From Lepidodermella squamata (lineage: Eukaryota; Gastrotricha), in the NCBI GenBank assembly GCA_047495785.1, contig JBLDXI010000032.1, positions 2,976,001 through 3,040,000 on the forward strand: a stretch of DNA of 64,000 nucleotides, read 5' to 3'. Below, in pieces: positions 20,965-31,899 of this stretch. A model generated the notes under the pieces. The model saw only the letters and a list, made by a program, of their open reading frames with translations. It was not told the origin of the DNA and made no database searches. Each line of letters starts with the position of its first letter. Positions within the stretch are counted from its first letter, which is position 1. The position numbers and the translations under genes are program-made.

Positions 20965-22555
20965 ATGGTCGCAAATCTTTTTTTGATAATTTTCTTACCT
21001 ATCGTTTTATTAAACGCTGAAGACGACCCGAGAGCAGCAGAATGCAGTTCCGAACGTAAATGTTGAATATGTCGATATTCTGTGTTTAATTTTAGCAAAC
21101 AGTAGTTACGGAATTCGAACTGCTCAAGTATCTTGAGAGGAAAGCTCCCGACTATACAAGCCGCGACGCAAGGCCAAAGAAAAACGCTTCGCAGCCAGTT
21201 GAAGTTCTTGTAGCTTTACAGCTTTACAGCATTAAAGATTTCGTAAGTTGAAGCCCAATTTATAAGAAATTTGTTGAATTTTGAGTTCAAAAGAATGAAC
21301 CAGATGGAACTTTGATTCTAGACGCGTTCCTTTCTCTGGTAAATATCGATATTAAAATTCAGCAAGTTAGTTTGATTACGTTTCAGAGGTGGTATGATGA
21401 ATATTTAACATGGAACGAATCTTATCCTCACTTGTGCATCGCTTGGCTGCTGATCAAAGATCGACCGATTTGGCGGCCCGATGTAAGAATTACGACGAGC
21501 CATGACGCCGAATTTGATGACAAACTTCAACGCGGGCCTCTTCAAATATCAAGTGATGGATTCGTTGATTTTTACCCCGATGGCCTCCTCACGCCTAGTT
21601 GCGAGCTGGATTTGACCCTTTTCCCGTTTGATACACAAATATGCCAGATTGAAATCGACTCTTTTCTATATGATGTTACGTCCCAGACTTTAGCCATAGA
21701 CTATTCGCCCTTCACCAAAGTCAACAATGGCTGGAAGGAGAATCGAATGTGGGAAATTCTAGACAATTCGACCCTGCACGAAGTCATCAAATTCACGGGC
21801 GAGACTGAGTACCACCGAATCAGCTTTCATCTACTCCTCAAACGAAAGCCATTATTCTTCTACATAAACGTCATCATCCCGAGCTTAGTCATCGCTGTTG
21901 TCGAACTTGTCATATTTTTCCTGCCAAACAACGAAATTGGCAAATTATCGATATCAGTCACGTGCCTGCTTGCCTACTCGGTGTTTCAGGTAAGGAATTT
22001 CGCGAGAAATTACTATTTTTAAGGAGGATTTTTTATAGTCGATGATTTTGAGCGATATGCCTCGAAGTGGCAACAGCGCACCTTTATTATCTATCTACAT
22101 TGACTTACAAATGATAAATATCGGTGTTGTTACTATTCTCGGCGAAGGTCTTGTATTTCTAATCACGACAAAAGCTCTCAACTCTAGAATGGTAACTTTT
22201 TTCCCGAATCTAACACTGAAATATGACAGTTGAAATACAATTTCAGAACAGCCCGCCGCATTGGCTTCTCGTGTGGGCCAAAGCCGCTGGTATGTTTACG
22301 CTTCATCCGTGGCAGAAGATTCAGGAGAATCTGAAAACGGGCTTGCATCGACTCGCTTCGATTGAGCCGCAGCCGCTAGCGAAGGAGACGCGGCGCAATT
22401 ACGTGCAAAATCAAACTTGGATCTACGTTGCTGAGGTCTTGGATCGGTGCATTTTACTCATCTATTCAGCGCTAATATTGTTCACACCGCTAGCTATGTT
22501 CGCAATTTACCCTCTAGTTATGAAACCAGAACAAAAATTACCGGTGGGAAAATAG
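20965..22555 (+). CDS. Cys-loop ligand-gated ion channel subunit G
   Basis: 446-residue subunit, last of the array. Exons: 20965-21055, 21103-21242, 21294-21338, 21387-21989, 22039-22191, 22247-22555; phases agree. Signal peptide LFLIIFLPIVLLNA, WRPDVRITT, Cys loop CELDLTLFPFDTQIC, M1 LFFYINVIIPSLVIAVVE, M2 IGKLSISVTCLLAYSVF, M3 YIDLQMINIGVVTILGEG, M4 CILLIYSALILFTPLAMF. For exon 2 the acceptor AAACAG|TA was preferred to the upstream TTTTAG|CA because only it keeps the frame. With F it forms a sub-group whose M2 has small residues where A, C, D and E have Arg-Leu-Tyr at its inner end. Confidence 0.92.
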
Positions 22556-22586
22556 AATAGAAGTAAAAAGACAGTGTGTTGTAGTT

Positions 22587-23035
22587 TCAGTGCTTTTCAT
22601 TGAAAAATGATCTGTAGAAAGAGCTCATGTGGTTTCTAGCAGCGACTCGCGCCCACAGGTAGAAAGGCTCGGGGCTTGAGTTTGAACAAATTTCAGCCGA
22701 CAACATTTGGCTACATTCGCGGAATCGGCGCAGCTTTTCATAGCGCAGAACGTGCCGTAGCAGCTCCTTAGCCTTGGCCCAGCCAAGCTTTGAAAGTAAG
22801 CGCCAGAAAATTTCTAATAAAATAAATTATTAAGCTAGAATTAAGTCAACGAAGAATTAAACAAACTTTTTCGTAAAACTGCCTCCAGCTTATGAATCTT
22901 ATCAGCAAAATTCGGAGCTTGGAGCTTCTGGAACACGGGTTGGGCAAGCTTATTTGCCTTGATTTCAACAAAACTTGCAAAGATAGCTATCAAAGCTATG
23001 ACTAATATTTGCTTCATATTTCTTGAAAATGTCAT
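22587..23035 (-). CDS. Small secreted protein, Cx8C-PFYxWAR family, copy 1
   Basis: 131 residues in two exons (23035-22867, 22813-22587), phase-1 intron of 53 bp. The signal peptide is ILVIALIAIFASFVEIKA; a second in-frame Met at 23017 is an equally good start. The mature part is basic and helical, then CSQMLSAEIC (two cysteines eight residues apart) and PEPFYLWARVAARNHM. Paralogues on the same strand at 25515-25953 and 26579-26986 share intron phase and signature. I do not recognise the family; one possible disulfide and the signal peptide suggest a secreted effector, peptide precursor or antimicrobial-type protein, but nothing proves this. Confidence 0.75.
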
Positions 23036-23768
23036 CTCGGTCTTGAGTTTCGAACTCTTTTTATACGCTATCAGGTGAGATGTCCGCGATCGTAAACAAG
23101 ACGACGATGATGTTTATCCTGATAAAACGTCGTCCACATATTGAATATTGAATAGCTGCCAGTTTATCCGAACCCCCGCGTTTTCCCGCGAATGCGTCAG
23201 CTAAACATTTAGAAAACTGCAGTAAATTTGATTTATGACTGGCTGCGATACTCATCGTGTGATTAATTAAGCGCATTAGTAAGAACTAATCTGACAGCAG
23301 ACACACGAGAAGTCACGTGTTTTCGCGCGCCGCATCTCCGCAGATTTCTTTAACGGGAAGGCTATAAGCCTGTTTTCATTTCCGTAAAAGCATTTGTTGT
23401 GATATTATCGGATAGAAATCAAATTAAACATGTGTTTTTTGCTACCCATGGCGACGCTTCAATGATTATATCGCTCGTGCGGAACACTTCACTCAGACGA
23501 TTAAATTAGTAAATAAAAAAATAATTGCCGCTTGTTGTTGTTGCGGTGTCCGGTGTTGTTTCAATCGCATCAGAGGTATTTACATTTTAAGCGGGAAATG
23601 TCTCAATTGATTATCCTGTATTCAAGTTTAAATGCTTCGACCTCGATTTTTTCTCGCAACTCCAGGCACGGATATTACGTTTCTTCTCAATGTTGTAACA
23701 GCGCGTGATTTTTGTGGGTCATGTGCGATTTGAAGCTGCATCGAAAGATGGCGTTTTCTTTAGAAAAT
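23036..23768. other. Intergenic, no gene recognised
   Basis: Upstream region of the first small-secreted-protein gene. No convincing frame, RNA gene or repeat was found. Confidence 0.45.
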
Positions 23769-24627
23769 TGATAATTTCAAGGTAGCAGCCGTAATATTAT
23801 TGTCGACCGCGAAATAGGGCGAAAGGTCTTTATTTCGCTCAACTTGTACTTCTGACGAAGCCTGAAGCACGTTCTTCATCGCACCGAGTTGAGCAATTTG
23901 AGGGTAAAGTTGGGTAAAAACATCGATTTGTTCGCCTCGTGACTGGAAATCAACGCAGGAATAAGTACGGCTGCGACGGATAACCTGAAAATTTACAGTT
24001 AGAATTGTCGCCGAAATTGCCGAAAATTCAATGACCTATTTGCGGCTGATCCTGTGCCCAATGGGTGCATTGGGCCTTAGGCCCCATATCTATATCCTTA
24101 TCAGATAGCCCGCCTCGAGTTTCAACTCGCCATTTTCGGCGATCGTTTTTATAATGTTCACCGAGAAGAGGCGCGGAAAGCTGCAGAAATTCGCATTTTT
24201 CAATGCAAAATTTTTCAAAAAATGGGTGACCTTCGCGCATCACCCTGGTCGTATAATAGGTGACCTGATTACCTCTTCTACCAAGGACACAAAAAATGTG
24301 TAGTTCTGCAGCCATCGTTTTAGGGGATAGGTAAGGCAGTTCCATCAAAACATTCGGAGGTCTGCGGTTCAACTCGACCTGCTGCATGGAAATTTCATGA
24401 CTTTATTCGGATGATTCCTGTAAGAAATCGCAAGCTGCGAATGATTCGTCAGCAACTAAAAGTGGGGAATCTGCGATTCGCGATGTCTTTAGCTTTAGCA
24501 ACGATGAATTGAAACCGCCGGCGAATTGAAGTAATAAAATCATTACGAATATAAAGAAAACCGTCTCATCAGGCTGATTTGCGCGCATTTGCGCGCACTT
24601 ATACCTTTGTGCGGAAACTGTTTTCAT
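23769..24627 (-). CDS. Putative minus-strand gene, structure uncertain
   Basis: Three coding-like stretches on the minus strand lie in order but I could not join them with confidence. About 24627-24403 begins with Met and contains a hydrophobic signal-like run (VFFIFVMILLLQFAGGF). About 24387-24028 encodes a charged segment with YYTTRVMREGHPFFEKF and WRVETRGGLSDKD. About 23987-23770 follows a strong acceptor (AAATTTTCAG) and stays open for 72 codons (YSCVDFQSRGEQIDVF) to a TAA. A stop (GAA TAA) separates the first two in the same frame, so an intron there or a broken gene must be assumed. No family is recognised. Confidence 0.3.
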
Positions 24628-25514
24628 TTACATTTTTCTCGCAAGAAATCCACATCCATTAGCTAAGAATGAATCGAAGACGAATCCCATGTTGATAACT
24701 GTGAGAAAGATCGTTTCACATTTAGGCGCCACGAGTCATTCGATGAATGGCTGGTACTTTCCGACCAGCAGCAGACGGTTTAGCCAATATGATTTGATGG
24801 CTGTGCTGGTTGGAGGAGGCTCTGATGGTTCGGCCTTGTCGCGTTTGAAGACGCACGCTTCAACTTGTAACGAGTTTATACTATCCCAGTCCGGCACGAG
24901 CACTTTTGGCTGATTCGAACAACTCCGAACAATTCGATTTGACCCCTTTGTTCGCCTGTTTTTCAGCATTTTCCAGCCGAACAACTCCGAACAAATCCTT
25001 AAGTGCTCAAAAAGAGGCGAACGGGTCAATTCGAATTGTTCGGAGTTGTTCGAATCAGCCAAAAGTGCTCGTGCCGGACTGGGATACGATGATTTAGAAT
25101 TGTGTTCGCCCTTTTCGGGCATGTTCGCCCACTTCCGTAGCTCACCTTGAAATGCAAAGATATGTAGAATGCTATGTAGAAGACTTCAATGCCCGAAGAC
25201 CTAGGACACGGGAAAATCCATCACCAGCTACTTGAGCCTACGAGCTATACCCGAAATTCTGGGAAGAATGAAAGAACGCGCCCTCTGGGTTGAAGTAGAT
25301 TATTCTAAATAAGACGCATAGTCCTAAGTAAGATGAATTCTTGCGAGCCATTCTGAGCATCCTTCATCATTCGCATACGATTTTGAAAATTTATTATTTT
25401 ACAGCAAAACATGATAGAAATATCAACAAACAAAAAAAATAATAATTTTCTCAAATGTAACCGAGGTAGGGGAGAGATGAATAACAGTACAATTGCTAAA
25501 AAACCACCGGGTAT
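24628..25514. other. Intergenic, containing a palindromic MITE
   Basis: No gene recognised. Open frames that read through the inverted repeat at 24882-25086 are by-products of its symmetry. Confidence 0.5.
24882..25086. mobile_element. Near-palindromic MITE with 56-bp perfect arms
   Basis: Left arm 24882-24937 and right arm 25031-25086 are exact reverse complements, beginning TATCCCAGTCCGGCACGAGC. Imperfect pairing continues inward (GACCC with GGGTC, GTTCGCC with GGCGAAC). The outer TA on both sides could be a TA target duplication, pointing to a Tc1/mariner-like or PIF-like origin. No coding capacity. Perfect arms imply a young insertion. Confidence 0.88.
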
Positions 25515-25953
25515 TCATTCAGTGAACAAATCTTCGTTGATGAATTGATGAGCAGCAATTCGCGCCCAGAGGTAGAACGGCAAAGGACTACGATCCGTGC
25601 AAATGTCCCGCGGCAAGTACTGCGAGCAGACCTTCAATCGTCGCTTTTTCTCCATTTTGTACAGATGCCGGAATATTACATAGGTCTTACTCGGTCCGAG
25701 GGCTTTGATTAGATGCAAAATATTCTCTGAAACAAAATATAAATAATAAAGCCTAGCCCTAATTATTTCGCAACGTGATATACTTACTTTTCTTAAAAAG
25801 CATCTCCAACACGTTAATTTTGCGCTCGAAGACCGGGTTGAATTTTCGCGCCTTGTTGAATAGCGACGGCGAAGCCTTGCGAGCATCGTTAAGCCAAGCG
25901 AGACTCGATGTCACGAGTGCGATCATCATGTAATACATGTAACATCTAAGCAT
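25515..25953 (-). CDS. Small secreted protein, Cx8C-PFYxWAR family, copy 2
   Basis: 125 residues in two exons (25953-25788, 25726-25515), phase-1 intron of 61 bp with donor GTAAGT and acceptor TTTCAG. Signal peptide YYMMIALVTSSLAW, then a basic helical region (SLFNKARKFNPVFERKINV), a conserved junction MLFKKKNILHLI, CSQYLPRDIC and PLPFYLWARIAAHQFI near the C-terminus. The intron falls at the same place and phase as in the other two copies. Function unknown; predicted secreted. Confidence 0.8.
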
Positions 25954-26578
25954 GCTTCTCGGCTCAGAAACTGAATGAGTATAGCAACGCGGCTCGTGAT
26001 CAGGCCTTTTAAGCCCTTGAAAATGCGGCTAAAAACTCATATTAAAATTAACCGCATTTAAATTTACGATTATTTATTTTTATAACTTGTTTTTAACCTG
26101 TGTGGGTGCTATGAGAAAAGCGTTAATATTAACAAAAAAATTGGGCAATAATTGGGCGATTAAGGCATCAAGTGCCAGACAAGTAATTTATTTGTCAAAT
26201 AGTTTCGGATTTTTTTGATACGCATGAGGCCTTGAGTATTCTGCCCAATTTACCTAAAATTGAAAACAAAAACACTTTATTTATGCTGTTCGCGTTTCCC
26301 GCTCAGGTGACGTAGTTTTTTTTACCCTAACGATGGACTTCAAGTGCAAACGTTTTTATAGCTAGAACATGGGTTGTTTTTTTCATCGGCACGTGGAAAC
26401 ATTTTGTTCCGGTCGATTGCCGGCAGACATCACGCAGACATTTAAAACCGTGTCAAAGCTTTCAAAAGATTTTCTCACCTTTCAAACAAAATAGTTCATC
26501 AACATGCCGCGATCATATTTATTTCAATATAGAACTAAAATAATCCTACAATTTCTTGATGTCCTGATGAGTCACCGA
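25954..26578. other. Intergenic, no gene recognised
   Basis: Spacer between two small-secreted-protein genes. No supported feature. Confidence 0.45.
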
Positions 26579-26986
26579 TTAGCTTTGGTTTGGATAAATG
26601 AACTGCTGAGCGGCAACTCTAGCCCAGATGTAGAAAGGTTCCGGGTTCAGATTGGTGCAGAATTGTGACGGCAGGACCTTGGTGCAATCCAAGATTTTTC
26701 GTCTAGTATCGTACCTAATGGCTTGTTTTATAACTTTGTAAGTCTTCTCATGGCCGAGCTGCTGAAGTAACAAAGCCAACCTTCCTGTAATAAAGAGAAG
26801 AATAATTTAAAGATAAGTTGACCTTGAAATAACTGAACCTTTTTTGACGAGAACTTTAACTAAAGATGAGTTCGGCGGAGAAATTACGGCAATAGGCGCG
26901 GCTACAGCATTGTCGAGCGAGTTCACTGAAGAAGCAGCGATGATGAGCAGGCAGATTATTCCGAAAAATCGGTAGGTTGACATCAT
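26579..26986 (-). CDS. Small secreted protein, Cx8C-PFYxWAR family, copy 3
   Basis: 117 residues in two exons (26986-26839, 26784-26579), phase-1 intron of 54 bp. Signal peptide GIICLLIIAASSVNS; mature region LDNAVAAPIAVISPP, junction VLVKKGRLALLLQQLG, basic stretch KVIKQAIRYDTRRKI, then CTKVLPSQFC and PEPFYIWARVAAQQFI. This is the shortest copy, and it has lost the basic region between signal peptide and intron. Same strand and order as the other two, consistent with tandem duplication. Function unknown. Confidence 0.8.
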
Positions 26987-27503
26987 GTCTTCAATGAAAG
27001 TGAACCGGTTTTCAAGGAGGTAAAATGTCAGATTATATAGTATGATGCCCTGTCCTCGCGCACGAGACGAAACGAGCGAAAAATCGCCCTTCTGGATCGC
27101 TGATTTCTCGTGCGGCTATTATTGCTTTATGATAGTCAGCGACCAGTTAAGTTGTACACTTCGAAATCGAATTAATCAATTTTGTACAATTTAGGTAAAT
27201 TCACGTCGGGGTTAAAGCTCTGCAAAAGCTAGAAATAGTCGTTCATTTATGTCTTTTGTTCCACTAGCCGCTAATCTGTCTGGTCACACGTATATAAATC
27301 CGGGCGAAATTTGTCGATTTATTCAAGGGCGGGATTTGTTTTCAGGTTTATTTCACCCACTCATCCTGGTGAAGATGCGTTGAACCCGTTTATGGAACCT
27401 CACTCGCACCGAGCGTATCTCTAGCTGAGTACAAAAGCTGTATATAATATCAAGGGGGAGGGATGGCTTTATGGTCATTACCTCATGACTTAGCTCACAC
27501 CTC
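26987..27503. other. Divergent intergenic region
   Basis: Lies between the starts of the third small-secreted-protein gene (minus) and the LDLa gene (plus). It probably holds both promoters; no motif is clear enough to name. Confidence 0.45.
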
Positions 27504-28677
27504 ATGTTAAAAGGCTATTTTTACTTGAGTTTAGTTGTGCTATCTATCCATTCGAAAGCTCAGGTAACCATTGCGAATAATTTCATGAAATTAACGTAAT
27601 TTCGATTTGATGACCGAAGAACAACTCAACTTTCGTATGTTCAAATGGGCGAAAAGTCGATATGACTAGCCGGTGTGATGCTGTGGATGATTGCTTCGAT
27701 TTCAGTGACGAACTAAACTGCACCTGTAATAACGACGATCATTTTACGTGTGAAAATTCGCAGTGCATACTAAAAAAGTGATATTTTAATAAATCCTCCT
27801 TAAAATTATTTATTTTGATCAATTTTAGATATCGCTGTGATCACGAGCGGGACTGTTTTGACGGCTCGGACGAGTGGAATTGTAACCGATTTTACTGCTC
27901 ACGTCCGCAATTTTTCGCCTGTTCGAGTGGGCGATGTCTATGGGCCGAAAGCCGGTGCAACGGACTCGTGGATTGTCCAGATGCCAGCGACGAACTAGGC
28001 TGCGGCAGTTAATGCCCGATCACTCTAAAAATCAGCGCTTATTTTACAATATTTTTTGTTTAATTTTCCAGGTTGCACGGATGGCGCGTTTTTATGCAAT
28101 AACAGGCGGTGTGTGGCAGCCGACTCGAGATGCAATTTTGAGGATAATTGCGGCGACAAGTCCGATGAGGCTAACTGTGATAATGGGCAATACGTTTGCC
28201 CGCCTTACCGATTTCGCTGCGGTGATGGTCATTGTCTAACGAGTTCATCTAGGTGTAATGGAATCTTGGAGTGCAGAAACGGAGAGGACGAGGCCGATTG
28301 TCTCGACCCTACAGATCCGATTTTCCCGAATGCGAAATGCCCAACAGATCGGCCGTTTCATTGCCAAAATTCAACGAAATGCATAGAGATATCGTAAATA
28401 TTCCCAAGTCGGAAAAAATTTTTTTTTTAATTAAATAATTTTAAAAAGGCAATTTTGTGATGGACTGAAAGATTGTGATGGGGGATTTGATGAAGAAGGC
28501 TGCGGAACTTGTCAAGGTTCGGAATTTCAGTGCCGAAAATCTCTGAAATGTCTGCCAAGAATGTATCGCTGCGACGGGGATAATGTAATATTTTCTTTAT
28601 ACATCCAAATTATTTTCATTTTTTATTCATTTTAGGATTGCGGGCCTGAAGATTTTTCCGACGAGCTTCAATGCTGA
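27504..28677 (+). CDS. Secreted protein of seven LDL-receptor class A repeats
   Basis: 298 residues, six exons: 27504-27563, 27620-27777, 27829-28007, 28072-28393, 28449-28584, 28636-28677. Exon 1 is a signal peptide (YLSLVVLSIHSKAQ). The rest is seven six-cysteine LDLa modules, most ending in the calcium-binding signature (DFSDELNC, DGSDEWNC, DASDELGC, DKSDEANC, NGEDEADC, DGGFDEEGC, DFSDELQC). No transmembrane segment follows and the protein stops at the last cysteine, so it is predicted to be secreted rather than an endocytic receptor. Partner unknown. AATAAA at about 28773. It shares strand and neighbourhood with the FIH-like genes, whose products also appear to enter the secretory pathway. 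Confidence 0.9.
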
Positions 28678-29057
28678 GAATTTGTTTTGCTTGAGCGAAG
28701 ATAATTCCAAAAAGATTTCCCACGATATAATTTTAATTTTTGCTGCAATTTACAAACATCGTGTTGCTTATTTCTCAATAAAACTGAGTTTTTCAAATAC
28801 AAAAATAATGAGTTAGCGTGATGTTGGCATGATAAATAACGCGATGAAAATATGAGCTCAACCTGAATAATGTTTCTACGCGGTACACATTCCAATGTTG
28901 TAGTAAAGCCTCGTGTTTGCTAGCACGTGTGTTTGTGAGCAAAAAGGTAACATATGCATCGTGGTCGTGAATTTTAATTGCAATCTCAGTCTGGGAGAAT
29001 AACATTTTAAAGAATACCAAGTTATAAATTACTATTAATTAAACCATTATTTATAAA
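28678..29057. other. Intergenic, no gene recognised
   Basis: Short spacer with the LDLa gene's polyadenylation signal and the presumed promoter of the first FIH-like gene. Confidence 0.5.
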
Positions 29058-30282
29058 ATGAGGAATCGAATTCCACTCTATCAAATTTTACTTTTTTGGT
29101 GAGTCCGCTATTTTTTATGCTGATCAATTAATTAAAAAAATCAAATTAATTCCGCCAGTATTGCTCTTAGTTCGAAAGCTGAGGTAAGATCAAATTTACT
29201 CTAGATGCATTTTTTTTTTAATTTTTAATTTAATTTTTTGAGGACACCTGCAGTGCCGATCGGGGTTCGGAAAGTTCGGCTCAATTGAAGCCGAAACAGT
29301 TTCGTGATTACTTTTTCAAACCTAAGGAGGTTCCAAGGCTTTCGGCCAAAGACAAGCTGACCGATCAGCTCATCTCTTCACAGGTGAGAAAAGACCGCCA
29401 AGTGGCAAAATTTATTCCAATTCTTAAATTTTTTAGAAACCAGTTGTCATCACTGACACTAAAATAGTGGCAAGCGCCCATAATTGGACCTTGGAATATT
29501 TGCTCCAGAACCTCGGAGCTGGAAAATTCATGCTATGCACATCTGACGATGGCCGTTTCATGTACTACGACGATAAAAAGCTTGACGTAGTCGAGGGCTT
29601 CCAACCTCCTCATCGGCGTGAATTTATCACCTTCAAAGATTTCTACGACCGATTCAAAAATCGAAATTCAAGCAAGCAATACATGTATCTACAGGAAGCG
29701 TTGAACGACGGGGTATCGAAGCAACTGCTAGCCGATGTCCTCAAATTTAACTGGGACTGGGCGAATGGGCAGCAGAAACGCAATAAATGGCATGAATTGA
29801 CCTCGAACTTGCTGTTAATTGGCCAAGAAGGCAGCATCACCCCGGCTCATTACGACGAACAGGAAAATTTTCTGGCCCAAATTAGCGGGACGAAACGAGT
29901 GCTGTTTTTCGCCCCTTCTGAATTTGTCAACCTTTACCCGTACCCTGTCTACCACCCTTGCGATCGCCAGTCTCAAGTTAACCTGGAAAAACCTGATTTT
30001 AAGCGATTTCCACGAGCTTCGAAAGTCGAAGCTGTTGAGGCTATTCTAAACCCTGGTGACGTGGTTTACATCCCGCCGTATTGGTGGCATCATGTCGAAT
30101 CTGGCTTCGATGAGCCGACCATAAGTCTGACATTCTGGTACAAAAGTCCGCCATTTGAAAGTATCAACTACCCGTTGCAGTTCGATCAGAAAATCACGAT
30201 AATGCGAAACATTGAAAAAATGATCAACGAAGCGCTGAGAAATGACGCGAAAGAGGTCAATTTCAATTATATTTACGAATAA
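29058..30282 (+). CDS. FIH (HIF1AN)-like JmjC asparaginyl hydroxylase, with signal peptide, copy 1
   Basis: Fe(II)/2-oxoglutarate dioxygenase, 350 residues against 349 for human FIH. Exons: 29058-29098, 29159-29183, 29243-29383, 29437-30282. Exons 1-2 encode a hydrophobic N-terminus (PLYQILLFCIALSSKAE) that looks like a cleavable signal peptide, then DTCSADRGS. The FIH core follows: PVVITDT, WTLEYLLQN, NWDWANGQQ, TSNLLLIGQEG, TPAHYDE (metal ligands His and Asp), TKRVLFF (oxoglutarate lysine), YPYPVYHPCDRQSQV, PGDVVYIPPYWWHHVES (second metal His), and the C-terminal dimer helix MRNIEKMINEALRN. Known FIH is cytosolic and hydroxylates Asn in HIF-alpha and ankyrin repeats; a signal peptide implies another compartment and substrate. 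Catalytic residues are intact. Confidence 0.9.
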
Positions 30283-30415
30283 GACAATTTTTATTATTCA
30301 ATTTTTTGTTGAAGGTAACGAGTTTGTTCCGCGACTTGACTCTTGGCCGTTACGCACAATTTCCGATCGAAAATTGAATTTATTACGACAGGTGCTGAAA
30401 AGTAGACAGCTAATA

Positions 30416-31285
30416 GTGCGTTCACAAACTACTTCGGAGACCGACCGCTTCGGAGAGCGAAGTAGAAACTTCGGAGAGAAATAGCAAAACTTCGGCGGCC
30501 TTATCAGTGACATTTTCTACGCGCGCGCGCAGCGTGACGACCGAAGTTTCTATTGTTCGCGGCCGAAGTTTGGCCGCTCGCTCACACACCACGCCCGGGT
30601 ATGGCTCTTACTCAGGGTCAATGCAATTTTTTTCCATTTTACCTTAATTCTCCGAATTGTTTGCATAATGAGACGCGCCTTCTGATGAGGATAAAAAGAA
30701 GCTAAATTTCAGCGCTCAGTTCACCTGATTCGCTATAAAAAATATTTGCTAAAATATTCTCGCGCATTCTCATCAAAGCCACTTTTTCCATACGAGCCGC
30801 GCAATTTCTAGATTTAAAAATTCGCCATTCGAAACCGGAAATTTTTGCAATATTAATTTCTCAGTATCTAATGCTTATCACTATTGCTATGTAATTTTTT
30901 AATGGCTAATGAAACGGATCGCATTTTCAATGAAAATATCACCGGAAAGACAAATTTGAGGCGCCTGGTACAGTGTGGTCAAGTGGCTGTGTGCGCGCGC
31001 GCGTGTTTGCGTGCGTGCGTAATAACTTCGGACGCGCTCAAACTTCGGTTCGGAGGCACTTCGGAGAGCAGTTTTGGGGCTCTCCGAACCGAAGTTTGTG
31101 CGCGTCCTTTGTTCGGTGCGCGCGCACCGCCTATTGTTCAAACTTCGGCGGCGCTGGCCGAAGTGCGCGCGTTTGTGAACGAAAATCTAAACTTCGGGCA
31201 GCGATTACGCAACTTCGGAGGCCTGTTACGAAACTTCGGTGGCCGAAAACTTCGGACGCCTCTCCGAAGTAGTTTGTGAACGCAC
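30416..31285. mobile_element. TIR element packed with ACTTCGG repeats
   Basis: Ends are perfect inverted repeats of 25 bp beginning GTGCGTTCACAAACTACTTC, flanked by TA on both sides (30414-30415, 31286-31287), as in Tc1/mariner-type insertions. The interior carries many copies of ACTTCGG/CCGAAGT in both orientations and CG-rich stretches (ACGCGCGCGCGCAG), unlike the AT-rich surroundings. No transposase frame is visible. A non-autonomous element of 870 bp downstream of the first FIH-like gene. Confidence 0.85.
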
Positions 31286-31570
31286 TATGATTTGTAAACT
31301 GATGAATCTTTTGTCTTTCTGACTGTTAGTCATGGGTTTGAAGCACTTAAAAACTAAAAAAAAAAACAATAAAAAAATGAATAGATTGGAAAATCAAAAT
31401 AGAGACTTTTGATTAACCGTGTTAAAATCTTGATTCACTGCCAGGTATAAAAGGTATTCAAAATATTTAAACTTTCTTTATTGAAACGATTAAAGATATT
31501 GGCGAACGGCTGGCAACGAGCTGTGGCTTTCAAACAATGAGCGCAAGTGAAACGCTCAACAATAGTGACG

Positions 31571-31852
31571 AGACAAAAGTCCTTACAACGCGAAACCTGA
31601 AACATGTTCGTCTTCCGTTATCTTTCTCAGTAGTATCCAAGATAAAATTTCGAAATATTTACACATTTTTGATTACACCAACAACTTCAAATGGGCTGAG
31701 CTCCTCGCCAAAAAGGAACAGGAAGGAACTGCAGGCAACGGCATTGATCGCCGAAGAAGATGGATTGAACCCTTTTACTCAATAGGCCCATCTCATCTGA
31801 AGCTTCTAATTGATTTTCTTGGGCAAAAAAAAAATCCATTTCGAGTAGCTTG
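31571..31852 (+). other. Coding-like stretch, unassigned
   Basis: A frame without ATG stays open for about 94 codons and has protein-like composition (IFDYTNNFKWAELLAKKEQE, RRRRWIEPFYSIGP). It begins right after a stop, with a possible acceptor TTTCTCAG within it, and ends at a TGA. It could be the last exon of a gene whose other parts I cannot find, or chance. No domain recognised. Confidence 0.22.
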
Positions 31853-31899
31853 ATGTGGAATATCTGTTTATTGGAACTACAGTTTATTTCGTAATTTTA

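Noticed and set aside
24736-25122. Open frames across the palindromic MITE
   Set aside because: They read through both arms of a perfect inverted repeat, which gives mirror-image peptides; not a gene.
30884-31279. 131-codon Arg/Ala-rich frame
   Set aside because: It lies wholly inside the GC-rich TIR element and results from ACTTCGG and GCGCGC repeats lacking stops.
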